A stretch of DNA of 64,000 bases from positions 138,740-202,739 of the forward strand of contig NZ_JBCEXH010000003.1 of NCBI RefSeq assembly GCF_038751955.1, given 5' to 3'. Positions 50,806 to 59,963 of this stretch are shown piece by piece (position 1 is the stretch's first letter; every line of letters begins with the position of its first letter). The position numbers and the translations under genes are program-made. The notes under the pieces were generated by a model, which was not told the origin of the DNA, did not search any database, and was given only the letters and a program-made list of their open reading frames with translations. The stretch comes from Methanocalculus natronophilus (lineage in GTDB: Archaea; Halobacteriota; Methanomicrobia; Methanomicrobiales; Methanocorpusculaceae).

Positions 50806-50877
50806 CGCCCCGGCCGGGACTTGAACCCGGGTCAAAAGCTCCGCAGGCTTCTAGGATATCCGCTACCCTACCGGGAC
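50806..50877 (-). tRNA. tRNA-Arg (anticodon GCG)
   Basis: Minus-strand cloverleaf. GTCCCGG pairs with CCGGGGC (one U-G), anticodon stem GAAGC/GCTTT, loop CTGCGGA giving anticodon GCG (codons CGC and CGU). T arm CCGGG-TTCAAGT-CCCGG. No CCA encoded. It differs from the tRNA at 19088-19159 by only a few bases. Confidence 0.93.
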
Positions 50878-51028
50878 CCTGCAAAGTGCTCTATCCTATA
50901 CGTGATGAATGAATAAAAAGATATTGTTTTCTGTTGCATTTTTCCCGATACGACCAATCCTACCCCTGTATTGACACACAGGCAGGACGCTCCCGGTCCG
51001 GATGCAACGCCCGGTAGTACGAGGGCTT

Positions 51029-52060
51029 TTACGAAGGCCGTGTCTGTAATGCCTCACAGAGGAGCCGGACACCGTCTTCGATATCATTGCAGTCGACGAC
51101 CTCAACAGGGGAGTGGATATACCGTGCCGCAATCGAGAGCGGGACACTTGGAATGCCACCCTGCTCAAGATGGATTACCGTCGCATCGGTATTGCCGCCA
51201 GTACCTACTTCTATCTGGTGTGGGATGCCTGCGGATTCAGCACTCGAGCGGAGCCACTGTACCATCTTCGGACTTGATATCAGGCCCCTGCCGCTTGCAG
51301 AAACCATGATGATCACCGGGCCTTTGCCCATCTCGATGCTGGCATCTTTCTTCTCAATTCCCGGGTGGTCACCTGGGATCGTGACATCGGTTGCGATGGC
51401 ACAGTCCGGCTTCAGTGCAAACGCACTCGTCTTCGCGCCCTTCAGCCCGACCTCTTCCTGAACTGTAAAGACTCCGTAGATGGTATGGGGAGATTCCACT
51501 TTTTTGAGGGTCTCTATCAGCATCAGAACACCAACCCGGTTATCAAATGCCTTCCCTGTCACCCGGCTTCCAAAGAGCGTGCGCATCTCCCGATCAATTG
51601 TAATCGGGCAACCAGGCTCTACACCACGTGCTGCCACCTCTTCAGCAGAGGTTGCACCGACATCAATGAAGAGATCCTCCATTTTCATTGACTTCTTCTT
51701 CTCCTCATCAGTCATCATGTGCGGGGGTTTACCGCCAAGGACACCGGTAACCATCCCATGCTTCCCATGGATAATAACCCGCTGTGTATAGAGTGCAGGG
51801 GTGAACCAGCCCCCGATACCGACAAACCGGATGAAGCCTTTATCATCAATGTACTGAACCATTAAACCGATCTCATCCATATGGGCTGCAAGCATCACCG
51901 AATAGTCCCCGCCCTTTTTTACGGCAATGAGATTGCCCATTGCGTCAGTTGAGATCTCGTCAACATGGTCTTTGATCTCCTCTGTTATAATGTCTGCAAG
52001 GTTCTCTTCAAATCCTGACATTCCATGGGCATCTGAGAGCCGTCTGAGTAATTCCATCAT
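51029..52060 (-). CDS. M42-family aminopeptidase
   Basis: 343 residues. Metal ligands VMLAAHMDEIGLMVQYID (His, Asp), GKAFDNRVGVL (Asp), VQEEVGLKGAKTSA (Glu-Glu), ATDVTIPGDHPG (Asp) and the last His in IAARYIHSPVEVVDC. Dodecameric TET-type cobalt/zinc aminopeptidases of archaea belong here; often mislabelled endoglucanase. ATG 52060 and 52057 are adjacent choices. It lies 18 bases after the aminotransferase gene, same strand. Confidence 0.93.
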   Translation of the reverse strand: MMELLRRLSDAHGMSGFEENLADIITEEIKDHVDEISTDAMGNLIAVKKGGDYSVMLAAHMDEIGLMVQYIDDKGFIRFVGIGGWFTPALYTQRVIIHGKHGMVTGVLGGKPPHMMTDEEKKKSMKMEDLFIDVGATSAEEVAARGVEPGCPITIDREMRTLFGSRVTGKAFDNRVGVLMLIETLKKVESPHTIYGVFTVQEEVGLKGAKTSAFALKPDCAIATDVTIPGDHPGIEKKDASIEMGKGPVIIMVSASGRGLISSPKMVQWLRSSAESAGIPHQIEVGTGGNTDATVIHLEQGGIPSVPLSIAARYIHSPVEVVDCNDIEDGVRLLCEALQTRPS

Positions 52061-52078
52061 TATATTGCCACCTCGTCA

Positions 52079-53173
52079 CTATACAACGTTCTCAATTCGG
52101 TTAAGTGCTTCTTGTAAGGTATTCTGTGAAGCAGCATAACTGATCCGGGCATAGCCCTCTCCACGTGATCCAAATGCAGTACCCGGTACAATGATAACGC
52201 CTGATCTGATGATGGCCTCTATCTGATCAGTTGTCATCGGGACAAAGAGATAGAATGCACCTTCAGGGAGGGCAAACTCAAATCCGAGATTGTGCAGACC
52301 GGCTGCCAGGAGATCCCGGCGGGCACGGTACTCATCCCTCATCGCAGTGACAACACCCTGATCACCGGTGTATGCGGCATATGCTGCATACTGGGAGATG
52401 GAGGTGGCACAGGCGAGTGAGTACTGGTGCACCTTGACACATTCCTCAATAATCTCCTGGCCTGCAGCAAGCACCCCGATTCGCCAGCCAGTCATTGCAT
52501 ATGTTTTGCTGGTTGCATTGACGGTAAGGACATTGTCACCATAGAGAGCTGCACTTTTGTGTGTTGCATCATAGATGAAGTGTTCATAGACCTCATCTGA
52601 GATGACCAGTACACCTTTATCATCGGCATATTCAACAATTCCCCGGATCGTCTCCTCGCGTTCGACAACGCCTGTCGGATTTGCCGGGGAATTGAGGACA
52701 ATCATTGTTGCATCATCAAGGAGAGGAATTGTTTTGTCGGGATCCATTCTGAGATCCCGGTCAAGCGGCACCTGAACCGGTATGCCTCCTGCAAATTCTG
52801 CAAGTGCGCCATACGAGACAAACCCGGGATCCGAGAAGATGACCTTGTCTTTTGGGTTGATGCACGCCTGCATTGCGATATGCAGTGCCTCACTTGCACC
52901 TGCTGTGACAATCATCTCCCCCGGCTGATAAGTCAGGCCGTTTTCTCTTTTGAATTTGGCAGAGAGTGCCTCCCTCAGCTCTGGTATGCCAAGGTTTGGC
53001 GTGTAGCCTGTCTTCCCCTCATGTATTGCCTTGATTGCCGCTTCCCTGATATGGAGCGGCGTATCAAAATCCGGCTGGCCGAGTCCCAGGTTGATGGAGT
53101 CCGGGCCAGCCGCCTCAAAGAGCTTCCGTATACCGGATATCTCGATATTTTTTACCCTGTCTGCAAATCGCAT
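52079..53173 (-). CDS. PLP-dependent aminotransferase, class I
   Basis: 364 residues from ATG 53173, with GAGGAATGG as SD. Family blocks: INLGLGQPDFDTP, VTAGASEALHIAM, VLNSPANPTGVVE, VLVISDEVYEHFIYD, the Lys in NATSKTYAMTGWRIG, and YARISYAAS. Aspartate/aromatic aminotransferase group; exact amino acid not resolved. It follows hxlB by 10 bases. Confidence 0.93.
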   Translation of the reverse strand: MRFADRVKNIEISGIRKLFEAAGPDSINLGLGQPDFDTPLHIREAAIKAIHEGKTGYTPNLGIPELREALSAKFKRENGLTYQPGEMIVTAGASEALHIAMQACINPKDKVIFSDPGFVSYGALAEFAGGIPVQVPLDRDLRMDPDKTIPLLDDATMIVLNSPANPTGVVEREETIRGIVEYADDKGVLVISDEVYEHFIYDATHKSAALYGDNVLTVNATSKTYAMTGWRIGVLAAGQEIIEECVKVHQYSLACATSISQYAAYAAYTGDQGVVTAMRDEYRARRDLLAAGLHNLGFEFALPEGAFYLFVPMTTDQIEAIIRSGVIIVPGTAFGSRGEGYARISYAASQNTLQEALNRIENVV

Positions 53174-53183
53174 ATCCCATTCC

Positions 53184-53786
53184 TCATTCAATGTTTGTAT
53201 GACGTTTCTTCAGTTCAGTCTCTGATGTCTCTGTCAGTTCCATCAGGCGCGAGACAAGCGCATCAGAAAAAATCATGGCGGTTGTCTCAAAGAGCGTCCC
53301 AAGCGGGGCAAATGACCGGTGTTCCCCCATCATCTGGCGGATCTCATACTCATGGGAGTCATCTGTCACCTCGTCCCGCTGGCTCTCGACAACAACAACA
53401 ACATCGGCAATCTTTCCGATCCTTGAGTCTTTCTTTGATGTGATGAGCCCTATTGTTGATCCGATCTCTTTTGCGGTCTCTGCAATGTCGGCGACGGTAT
53501 TTGTGTTGCCTGACCCCGAGAAGGCAATAATCATATCTCTATCTTCAATTGCCGGGGTGATCGTCTCACCGACAACATATGATGTAAGCCCAAGATGCAT
53601 CAGCCTCATTGCAAATGCTTTTGCAACCAGCCCGGACCGTCCTGCTCCCATCACATAGATGCAGTTTGATCTCAGAATAGCGGTCGTGAATGCATCCACT
53701 TCGTGATTTTCAATCGAATCGGCGATGGAACTGACTTTCCTTGCCATCAGCCGCATCATCTCCTGAACCCCTCCTTTTCTCTCCAT
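53184..53786 (-). CDS. hxlB: 6-phospho-3-hexuloisomerase
   Basis: 200 residues, SIS domain: IYVMGAGRSGLVAKAFAMRL, AFSGSGNTNTVADIAETAKE, LITSKKDSRIGKIADVVVVV and the C-terminal APLGTLFETTAMIFSDALVS. Interconverts 3-hexulose 6-phosphate and fructose 6-phosphate. In methanogens the pathway runs in reverse to make ribulose 5-phosphate. The partner synthase is not in the window. First of three closely spaced minus-strand genes. Confidence 0.92.
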   Translation of the reverse strand: MERKGGVQEMMRLMARKVSSIADSIENHEVDAFTTAILRSNCIYVMGAGRSGLVAKAFAMRLMHLGLTSYVVGETITPAIEDRDMIIAFSGSGNTNTVADIAETAKEIGSTIGLITSKKDSRIGKIADVVVVVESQRDEVTDDSHEYEIRQMMGEHRSFAPLGTLFETTAMIFSDALVSRLMELTETSETELKKRHTNIE

Positions 53787-53934
53787 ACCTTGTACCTCAC
53801 CTAGTATTCTCTCTGAACCTACAAGAGAATAACCCGGATATGCTGGTCAACTGCCCGAGGCCCTTGAAAGGACGCTCCAGGCTTTGTCTGATTTGGCGAT
53901 CCTTTAATAATTGGCTATACTGATTACATCTTGT

Positions 53935-54297
53935 ATGCATTATCTGAATCTCATTCTGGATTACTGTATTCTCATATTTGAGATAGCCGGTGCTATCATG
54001 ATCATTTATGGTGGCATCCGGGGAGCAATCGGCATCATCAAAATAGAGATCTTTCGAAGCCGGACTCTCAAATATGGTCATATACGGAGAGATTTCTCTA
54101 ACAAAATAATATTTGGGCTTGAATTTATTATTGCTGCAGATATTCTTGCTACTATCATTGCTCCAAAACTTGAGGATATCCTGCTCCTTGGTGCAATCGT
54201 TGCAATCAGGACAGTGCTCGCGTACTTCCTCTCCAAGGAAACGATGGAGTATGAAATGACAGATACCTGTTCTTTAACCGGAGAGAAGGGCAATTGA
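53935..54297 (+). CDS. DUF1622 membrane protein
   Basis: 120 residues from ATG 53935 (a TTG at 53911 is in frame). A CTTTAATAATTGG TATA-like box lies about 30 bases upstream. Three membrane segments (ILIFEIAGAIMIIYGGIRGA, KIIFGLEFIIAADILATIIA, ILLLGAIVAIRTVLAYFLSK), the usual DUF1622 pattern. Function unknown. Confidence 0.85.
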   Translation: MHYLNLILDYCILIFEIAGAIMIIYGGIRGAIGIIKIEIFRSRTLKYGHIRRDFSNKIIFGLEFIIAADILATIIAPKLEDILLLGAIVAIRTVLAYFLSKETMEYEMTDTCSLTGEKGN

Positions 54298-54362
54298 GAG
54301 GGGGACACTATCAAACAACCAATGATGGATAGTCATTCCATCTGCCCCTCCCCTCCCTGACG

Positions 54363-55061
54363 TTATCTGCTCTTCTCTCCAAGCAGCAGGCGGTGCAGAT
54401 GATCAGGCTTCTCCGCACTGAGCGTCCAAAGAGCTGCTTCTTTTGTTTCATCCGGGTGCCAGTCTCCATATGCTGCATGAATCGTGCACATGCCAAGCTT
54501 TTGGGCAGGAGCAATATCACGGCGGATACTGTCACCGATTGTGAGAGCATGGATTGGCTTTGTTCGGAGACTGTCAAGAGCCATCAGAAATGAATCTGGA
54601 TCCGGCTTTCTGCTTCCACTGATATCCGGGGTAATGACAGCCTCAAAAAAACCATCCAGCCCGGCTTTTCCCAACCGTTCCCAGGCATGGTCTGAGTCTG
54701 CATCCGTGACAACCGCAAGCTTCACGCCACCAGAGGATAGCGAGGATACCACGTCCCGGATTCCAGGATATGGCTCAATGGATGCCAGTTTCACCGCCTC
54801 ATAGGTCGTACATGCATTCAGGTACGTGGCAGAGCCGGCAACCCCGTTATCCGAGAGGTAATCAAAGATATTTGCACAGTCTTCAAACCCATACTTCCTG
54901 CGGAGAAAATAAGAGAAGAGTTCATCAGGATCCCCGCAGCCAATTGATTCTATGACGGCTGCACAGGCCTTTTTTTTTGCTGGTATAAACTCAACAAGCG
55001 TATTATCAAGGTCAAAGAGCACCGAATCAAATGCTTCGGCACGGATGAGGAGATCCTGCAT
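54363..55061 (-). CDS. HAD-superfamily hydrolase
   Basis: 232 residues from ATG 55061 (ATG 55073 possible). Motif I SVLFDLDNTLVEF (nucleophile and acid Asp), motif II KLAVVTDADS, Lys in DISGSRKPDPDSFLMAL and motif IV ALTIGDSIRRDIAPAQKLGM. Helical cap between. A small-molecule phosphatase; candidates include phosphoglycolate phosphatase, but the substrate is unclear. Confidence 0.87.
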   Translation of the reverse strand: MQDLLIRAEAFDSVLFDLDNTLVEFIPAKKKACAAVIESIGCGDPDELFSYFLRRKYGFEDCANIFDYLSDNGVAGSATYLNACTTYEAVKLASIEPYPGIRDVVSSLSSGGVKLAVVTDADSDHAWERLGKAGLDGFFEAVITPDISGSRKPDPDSFLMALDSLRTKPIHALTIGDSIRRDIAPAQKLGMCTIHAAYGDWHPDETKEAALWTLSAEKPDHLHRLLLGEKSR

Positions 55062-55223
55062 GATTACCGTCATTTTGTATTTATTCTCCAAACCTATTAC
55101 ACCTATTGATAGTACCAGTTGCAGCCAATGCAGAATACGGGAAGAAGATCGTCAAAAAATCAAATTCCATTGTTCATTGCCCCGGGAGGCACCATTATCT
55201 CTCTATAGAACAAGCTTTTAGAT

Positions 55224-56387
55224 GTGCGTCGCCTTTTCCCACTTCACATCCTCTTTATCGCAGTCTTTGCCTCGATGCTTGGACTTGGGATTGTCGTTCC
55301 CCTGCTGCCCTATTATGCAGATACGCTGGGTGCAACCGGAATCGGGATTGGGCTTATATTTTCTGGTTTCGCATTGTCGAGGGCCGTTTTCATGCCTCTT
55401 ATCGGGAGATATTCAGACCGGAGAGGGAGAAAGATCTTCATCCTGCTTGGTCTTGGACTCTTCTGTGTCATCTCCCTCACCTACATCTATGCCGGATCTG
55501 TTGCTGAACTCACTGCTGTCAGGATAGCCCATGGCTTTGCCTCTGCGATGGTTATTCCGGTTGCCATGGCATATGTTGCAGATCTCTCAACACCGGGCAG
55601 GGAGGGCTTCTACATGGGATCATTCAACACCTCCCTTTTCCTTGGCCTTGGGTGCGGCCCGCTCATCGGGGGCGCAGTTCTTGATGCGGTTGGTATCGCC
55701 CCGGTCTTCCAGCTCATGGCACTCCTCTCAGCCATTGCCTTCTTCATATGCCTCTTTTTCCTCCCGGAATCCGGCATCTCGCTCAGGATGGAATCTTCAA
55801 TCAGGGATGCCCTCTTCAGCACCATCATGCGTCCGGTGCTCTTCTTCCGGATCATGAATGCATATGCAAACGGCACATTCATGGTTTTTCTCCCGGTTAT
55901 CGCAACATTCTGGATGGGATTGTCAGCCTTTCAGGCCGGGCTCATCATCTCAACCTCAATTTTGGCAACCGGCCTTCTCCAGCACTACTTTGGCACGCTG
56001 GCAGACAGATACTCAAAAACCAGCCTTATAGCCGGAGGCACAGTCATCGTCTCCCTCTGCCTGATTATTATCCCGTTTACGGGCGGCTTTATCGGGCTCT
56101 TTTGTATCTCACTTCTGCTTGGTATTGGAAGTGCACTTGCGATGCCCGCATCAACAGCAGTTGTAGCAATTGCCGGACGGACAATCGGGCAGGGGGCCTC
56201 CATGGGGGCTTTTAACACGGCAATGAGCGTTGGAATGGTGACTGCACCGATAATTTCAGGTTTAATCATGGACATCTCTGATATCCGGTTTGTTTTTGAG
56301 GCAGCAGGTGTGGTTTCACTTGTTTCTGCACTGGTTTTTGTAATTCTGGCTAAAAGAGCAGGAATTGACCAGTGCAGTTCCGGATAA
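55224..56387 (+). CDS. Major facilitator superfamily transporter
   Basis: 387 residues, GTG start at 55224 (the nearby ATG at 55222 is in another frame). Twelve predicted helices. Motif A between helices 2 and 3 reads LIGRYSDRRGRKIFILLGLG. The DHA1-type motif LGLGCGPLIGGAVLDAVG lies in helix 5. Drug/H+ antiporter-like; substrate unknown. No adjacent regulator. Confidence 0.88.
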   Translation: MRRLFPLHILFIAVFASMLGLGIVVPLLPYYADTLGATGIGIGLIFSGFALSRAVFMPLIGRYSDRRGRKIFILLGLGLFCVISLTYIYAGSVAELTAVRIAHGFASAMVIPVAMAYVADLSTPGREGFYMGSFNTSLFLGLGCGPLIGGAVLDAVGIAPVFQLMALLSAIAFFICLFFLPESGISLRMESSIRDALFSTIMRPVLFFRIMNAYANGTFMVFLPVIATFWMGLSAFQAGLIISTSILATGLLQHYFGTLADRYSKTSLIAGGTVIVSLCLIIIPFTGGFIGLFCISLLLGIGSALAMPASTAVVAIAGRTIGQGASMGAFNTAMSVGMVTAPIISGLIMDISDIRFVFEAAGVVSLVSALVFVILAKRAGIDQCSSG

Positions 56388-56439
56388 AATCAATAACTTT
56401 AAACATCCTGAGGAAATATCCATCAACAGGTGTACTCAG

Positions 56440-56916
56440 ATGGACATCATTAAAATTCCAAAGATGGAGAAGAAAGAATACGACAGCCTTATCGAAGAAG
56501 GGTATGTCTCACGGATTGCGTTTCAAGGGGAAAAATACCCCTATATTGCACCTTTCCTCTATGTCTTTGATGGACGGTTCCTCTACTTTTTGTCGACGAA
56601 GTATGGAAAGAAGATGAATCTCTTCCGTGAAAGTCCCTATGTATCTGTTGAAGTGGAAAAGTACTCAAAAGACCTCTCCTGCTACACTTTTGTGACAATG
56701 CAGGGGAGAATTGAGGAGGTAACTGATTCGATAGAGAAGAAGATGATCAGGGAAAAATTTGTTGAATTAATCAAGGATCGGAAGCTTTCCAATAACATCC
56801 TGGCAGCTCTTGGTCATTCTCCCCAGGATCCGCCGGAATCGATCGCCCGTGAAGAGCGGTCAATGGTCTGGAAGCTGACGGGAGTCAAGGATATTGTCGC
56901 GCTGAAGAATGTCTGA
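56440..56916 (+). CDS. Pyridoxamine 5'-phosphate oxidase-like (NimA-type) flavin protein
   Basis: 158 residues from ATG 56440. Split-barrel pattern of the NimA group: EYDSLIEEGYVSRIAFQGEK, YPYIAPFLYVFDGRFLYFLS, KMNLFRESPYVSVEVEKYSK. Likely FMN binding; reductase role inferred. Its 3' end overlaps the convergent glycosylase gene by 57 bases. Confidence 0.85.
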   Translation: MDIIKIPKMEKKEYDSLIEEGYVSRIAFQGEKYPYIAPFLYVFDGRFLYFLSTKYGKKMNLFRESPYVSVEVEKYSKDLSCYTFVTMQGRIEEVTDSIEKKMIREKFVELIKDRKLSNNILAALGHSPQDPPESIAREERSMVWKLTGVKDIVALKNV

Positions 56917-57858
56917 AACCCTCGTGTCATCCCTGATCGTATAGACTCCTGCATCCAAACGGACAAACCCCTCTTTTTCAAGATCACAGACAATCCTCTG
57001 TACCCGGACGGGGTCGGCATTGCATGAAGTGAAGAGCAGATCGCCTGGCATCTCTTTCTGCTTGAGAAGAAGCCTCAGAATCTCCCCCCTGATCTCCCGA
57101 TCCGATCCCGCAAACGGTGCCTGGCGGTGGTAGTGCCTGCTTCTTGTGTTCTGGTTCTTCCGGCGTTTCCTGAGATCTGTTCCATAATCCATCATGCCGC
57201 TGTAGAAATCGCGTGGTGCGTCCCGATAGAGGGCCTTTTCAAGAACTGGGACAAGGGCAGTATCCGGGATATCGTCTGCTCCCTGGAAGAAGTAGTGGAT
57301 GATGAGCTGCCGGATATTTGTCTCGATATAGACAACCGGCATATTGAAGGCATATGCACAGATTGCAGCAGCAGTTGCCTTCCCGATGCCGGGCAGGCGC
57401 CTGAGTTCTTCTGGATCAGCTGGTATAATCCCGTTATACTCATCCCGAAGCATCACCGCTGTCGTCTGGAGACTGATAGCACGCCTGTTGTATCCAAGCC
57501 CAGACCATACCATGAGGAGATCCGGTAATGGTGCAGCTGCAAGTGCGTCAATTGAGGGGAAAGCCTCAAGAAATGCAGTGTATTTTGGTACGACCCGTTC
57601 CACCTGTGTCTGCTGGAGCATTATCTCAGAGACGAGTATATGGTAGGGGTCAGCCGTATGCCGCCAGGGGAGATCCCTGCCAAAATGACGGTAGTAATAG
57701 AGGATGAGATCCTGGAATAACTGAACCGATGTTGTCGTCTGGCCATCCTGTGCAGATTCAAGCAATGCAATTTCGCGCTCTCTCAGATCAGTTTCTGGTG
57801 TGGTGTTCACTGCAGGCAGGTCAGTTGCGATGGGACAAATACTTCTGCTATCGGGCAT
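56860..57858 (-). CDS. MutY-like HhH-GPD DNA glycosylase without Fe-S cluster
   Basis: 332 residues. Catalytic-region Glu78 in SEIMLQQTQVERV, helix-hairpin-helix RRLPGIGKATAAAICAYA, then VYIETNIRQLI, where the catalytic Asp of MutY/Nth is Glu179. Beyond DYGTDLRKRRKNQNTRSRHY there is no four-Cys cluster loop. The C-terminal ~70 residues form a winged-helix-like domain (ILRLLLKQKEMPGDLLF) instead of the MutT-like domain. It would remove mispaired bases, but specificity is open. A non-conserved N-terminal extension of ~45 residues is present. Confidence 0.85.
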   Translation of the reverse strand: MPDSRSICPIATDLPAVNTTPETDLREREIALLESAQDGQTTTSVQLFQDLILYYYRHFGRDLPWRHTADPYHILVSEIMLQQTQVERVVPKYTAFLEAFPSIDALAAAPLPDLLMVWSGLGYNRRAISLQTTAVMLRDEYNGIIPADPEELRRLPGIGKATAAAICAYAFNMPVVYIETNIRQLIIHYFFQGADDIPDTALVPVLEKALYRDAPRDFYSGMMDYGTDLRKRRKNQNTRSRHYHRQAPFAGSDREIRGEILRLLLKQKEMPGDLLFTSCNADPVRVQRIVCDLEKEGFVRLDAGVYTIRDDTRVSDILQRDNILDSRQLPDH

Positions 57859-57918
57859 AGTATTACAGTATCAGGCAGCTCTTCTGGATCCGGAACCAGA
57901 GAAGAAGAGCCAGGAGGC

Positions 57919-59271
57919 ATGATGATCGAGCCGGCACGTATTCACTACCTCTCAGACGATACCGGCACAACCGGGGATTATCAGGGAGACTGTGTCGTCT
58001 ACTGGATGCAGCGTTCCCAGCGCGCAACTGAGAACCATGCCCTTGAATACGCGATCCAGGAGGCAAACCAGCGAAAGCTGCCTATTGTCGTTCTTTTTAC
58101 GCTAATTCCCGATTATCCGGAAGCCTCACCCCGCACCTTCCGGTTCATGCTGGAAGGGCTTGCCTGGACTGAACATGCCTTGATCGAGCGCGGCATAGCA
58201 TTTGAATTCCTCTTTGGAGATCCAACAGGTTCCATTGTAAAGAGAGCAGAAGATGCAGCCCTCCTTGTCTGCGATCGCGGCTTCCTGAGACATGAACGGG
58301 CATGGCGCCGGGAGATAGCTGACAAAATGGACTGCCCATGCCTTGAGGTGGAGTCGGATACCATTGTGCCAATCAGGTCAGCGTCATTAAAGGAGGAATG
58401 GTCAGCTGCCACATTGAGGAGAAAGATCACCCCACAGATCGGGCAGTTCCTCCAACCAACAGAGGAGACTTCCGTTCTGCGGCAGTCGCAGGAGACGGGC
58501 ATGAGGCTCTCTCCTTCTCGCATTGATGATCTCCTGAAGAGGATTCAGAAGTATTCGCCAGCAGAACCACAGGTCGCGCGGGGCGGAATCGGCGAGGCAG
58601 AGAGAAGGCTAACGCACTTCCTTGGAACAAACCCGTCTCTCTATGATACAAAACGAAATGATCCTGGGCAGAATGTCACGTCGGGCCTGAGTCCGTACCT
58701 CCATTTTGGGCAGATATCACCTGCCCACGTGGCACGGAGGGCGGCAGGACGAGGCGGTTTTCTTGAGGAATTAATTATCAGACGGGAGCTTGCCATCAAT
58801 TTTGTCTGGTATAATGAAGCATATGATCAATTCGCCTGCCTCCCCGACTGGGCGGAGAAGACGCTCTTTGAGCATGAAGGTGACAGGCGGGAATATCTCT
58901 ACTCATATGAAGAGCTGGAGCGCGCAGAGACTCATGATCCATTCTGGAACGCCGCCCAGAAGGAGATGGTTCTCTGCGGGAGGATGCATAATTACATGCG
59001 GATGTACTGGGGGAAGAAGATCCTCGAATGGTCAGAGACGCCGGAAATTGCATATTCGCATGCGGTCAGGTTCAATGATCGCTATGAGCTGGATGGCAGG
59101 GATCCAAACGGGTATGCCGGGGTTGCCTGGTGTTTTGGGAAGCATGATCGTGCATGGAAGGAACGCCCGATCTTTGGGAAAGTCCGGTATATGAATGCAC
59201 AAGGCCTCCTCAGGAAAGGGGATATGAAAGGCTATCTTGAGCGGATAGAGGCTATTGAAGCTGCTCTCTGA
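57919..59271 (+). CDS. phr: Deoxyribodipyrimidine photolyase, class II
   Basis: 450 residues. N-terminal antenna-type alpha/beta domain (VVYWMQRSQRATENHALEYA), FAD domain with SGLSPYLHFGQISPAHVARR, IRRELAINFVWYN, FWNAAQKEMVLCGRMHNYMR and WGKKILEWSETPEIA. The C-terminal GYAGVAWCFGKHDRAWKERP is a class II hallmark. Repairs cyclobutane pyrimidine dimers with light. AGGAGG is two bases before the first ATG (57919), so ATG 57922 may be used. Divergent from the glycosylase; both are DNA repair genes. Confidence 0.95.
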   Translation: MMIEPARIHYLSDDTGTTGDYQGDCVVYWMQRSQRATENHALEYAIQEANQRKLPIVVLFTLIPDYPEASPRTFRFMLEGLAWTEHALIERGIAFEFLFGDPTGSIVKRAEDAALLVCDRGFLRHERAWRREIADKMDCPCLEVESDTIVPIRSASLKEEWSAATLRRKITPQIGQFLQPTEETSVLRQSQETGMRLSPSRIDDLLKRIQKYSPAEPQVARGGIGEAERRLTHFLGTNPSLYDTKRNDPGQNVTSGLSPYLHFGQISPAHVARRAAGRGGFLEELIIRRELAINFVWYNEAYDQFACLPDWAEKTLFEHEGDRREYLYSYEELERAETHDPFWNAAQKEMVLCGRMHNYMRMYWGKKILEWSETPEIAYSHAVRFNDRYELDGRDPNGYAGVAWCFGKHDRAWKERPIFGKVRYMNAQGLLRKGDMKGYLERIEAIEAAL

Positions 59272-59963
59272 AACTAAAAAGCAAGTAGTTCGAAATTAAT
59301 GGTTCTTCTCCATACTTCTGATAGTCCATTCCTATCCAAAGGCTCTCATACTACACAAATGGCCTCAAAATTGCTATTTTTTTGGCCAATATAATGAAAA
59401 AGGACGTCATACATTCTCACATTCACATCTATAGCTCAAGCTTCAGGCTTTCAGAGTAGTAGAGGTAGAAGAGTCAGCGACAATAGTAAGAGACAGGGGC
59501 CAGGTTACGTTGAAGAAGGGCTACTCGTATTTGCGTCTCAGAAAACCCCCCACCGCCCCTGCCCCGTCCGCAAGATGCTATCGCAAGTGAGGTTCGTGCC
59601 GGGCGGCCGCAGATGCTGGCGCGGGAGGGGCGGGAAAGCTTCGTTTGGCGTGCCAGAAGCAGATACCACCCCGACTCCTTTGGAATCGCCTTTCAGGTTG
59701 CTCTCTTGAGCAAGGGTGTATCAGTTCTGTCAGCCTGCCTCTTTCGCTGACCCCGCCCCCCTATACCCGCGCCGCACCTGTTTCACTCATTCACTCACTC
59801 ACTCACTCACTCACTCCTAATGATCCGGTTGCTGCATCGGGCTCTCTATCATGCTCTATACCCGGGATCTTTTCCCATGTTCCGAAGAATTCAGGAAAAA
59901 CACGAGCGATAAGAATTTTGCAGAAGAGTCAAAAATAGAATCCCCGTCTTTTCTCCTGGGCTT
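59272..59963. other. 692-base gap with GC-rich stem and tetranucleotide repeat, no gene
   Basis: A GC-rich block (59548-59640) sits in otherwise AT-richer DNA. Arms CCGCCCCT (59553-59560) and AGGGGCGG (59626-59633) can pair around a region with two AGATGCT copies (59573-59579 and 59611-59617). A TCAC tetranucleotide run lies at 59783-59816. No protein frame is convincing. A structured RNA is possible but unproven. Confidence 0.4.
59783..59816. repeat. TCAC tetranucleotide repeat
   Basis: About eight TCAC/TCAT units in a row within non-coding DNA; a slippage-prone microsatellite. Confidence 0.8.

Noticed and set aside
19088-50877. The two near-identical tRNA-Arg genes as element att sites
   Set aside because: They are complete tRNAs with different anticodons, 31 kb apart, and no integrase or partial copy accompanies either.
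50725-50916. 63-residue plus-strand frame
   Set aside because: Runs straight through tRNA-Arg on the other strand.
59645-59938. 97-residue plus-strand frame
   Set aside because: Contains the translated TCAC repeat (HSLTHSLT) and no SD; composition is not protein-like.
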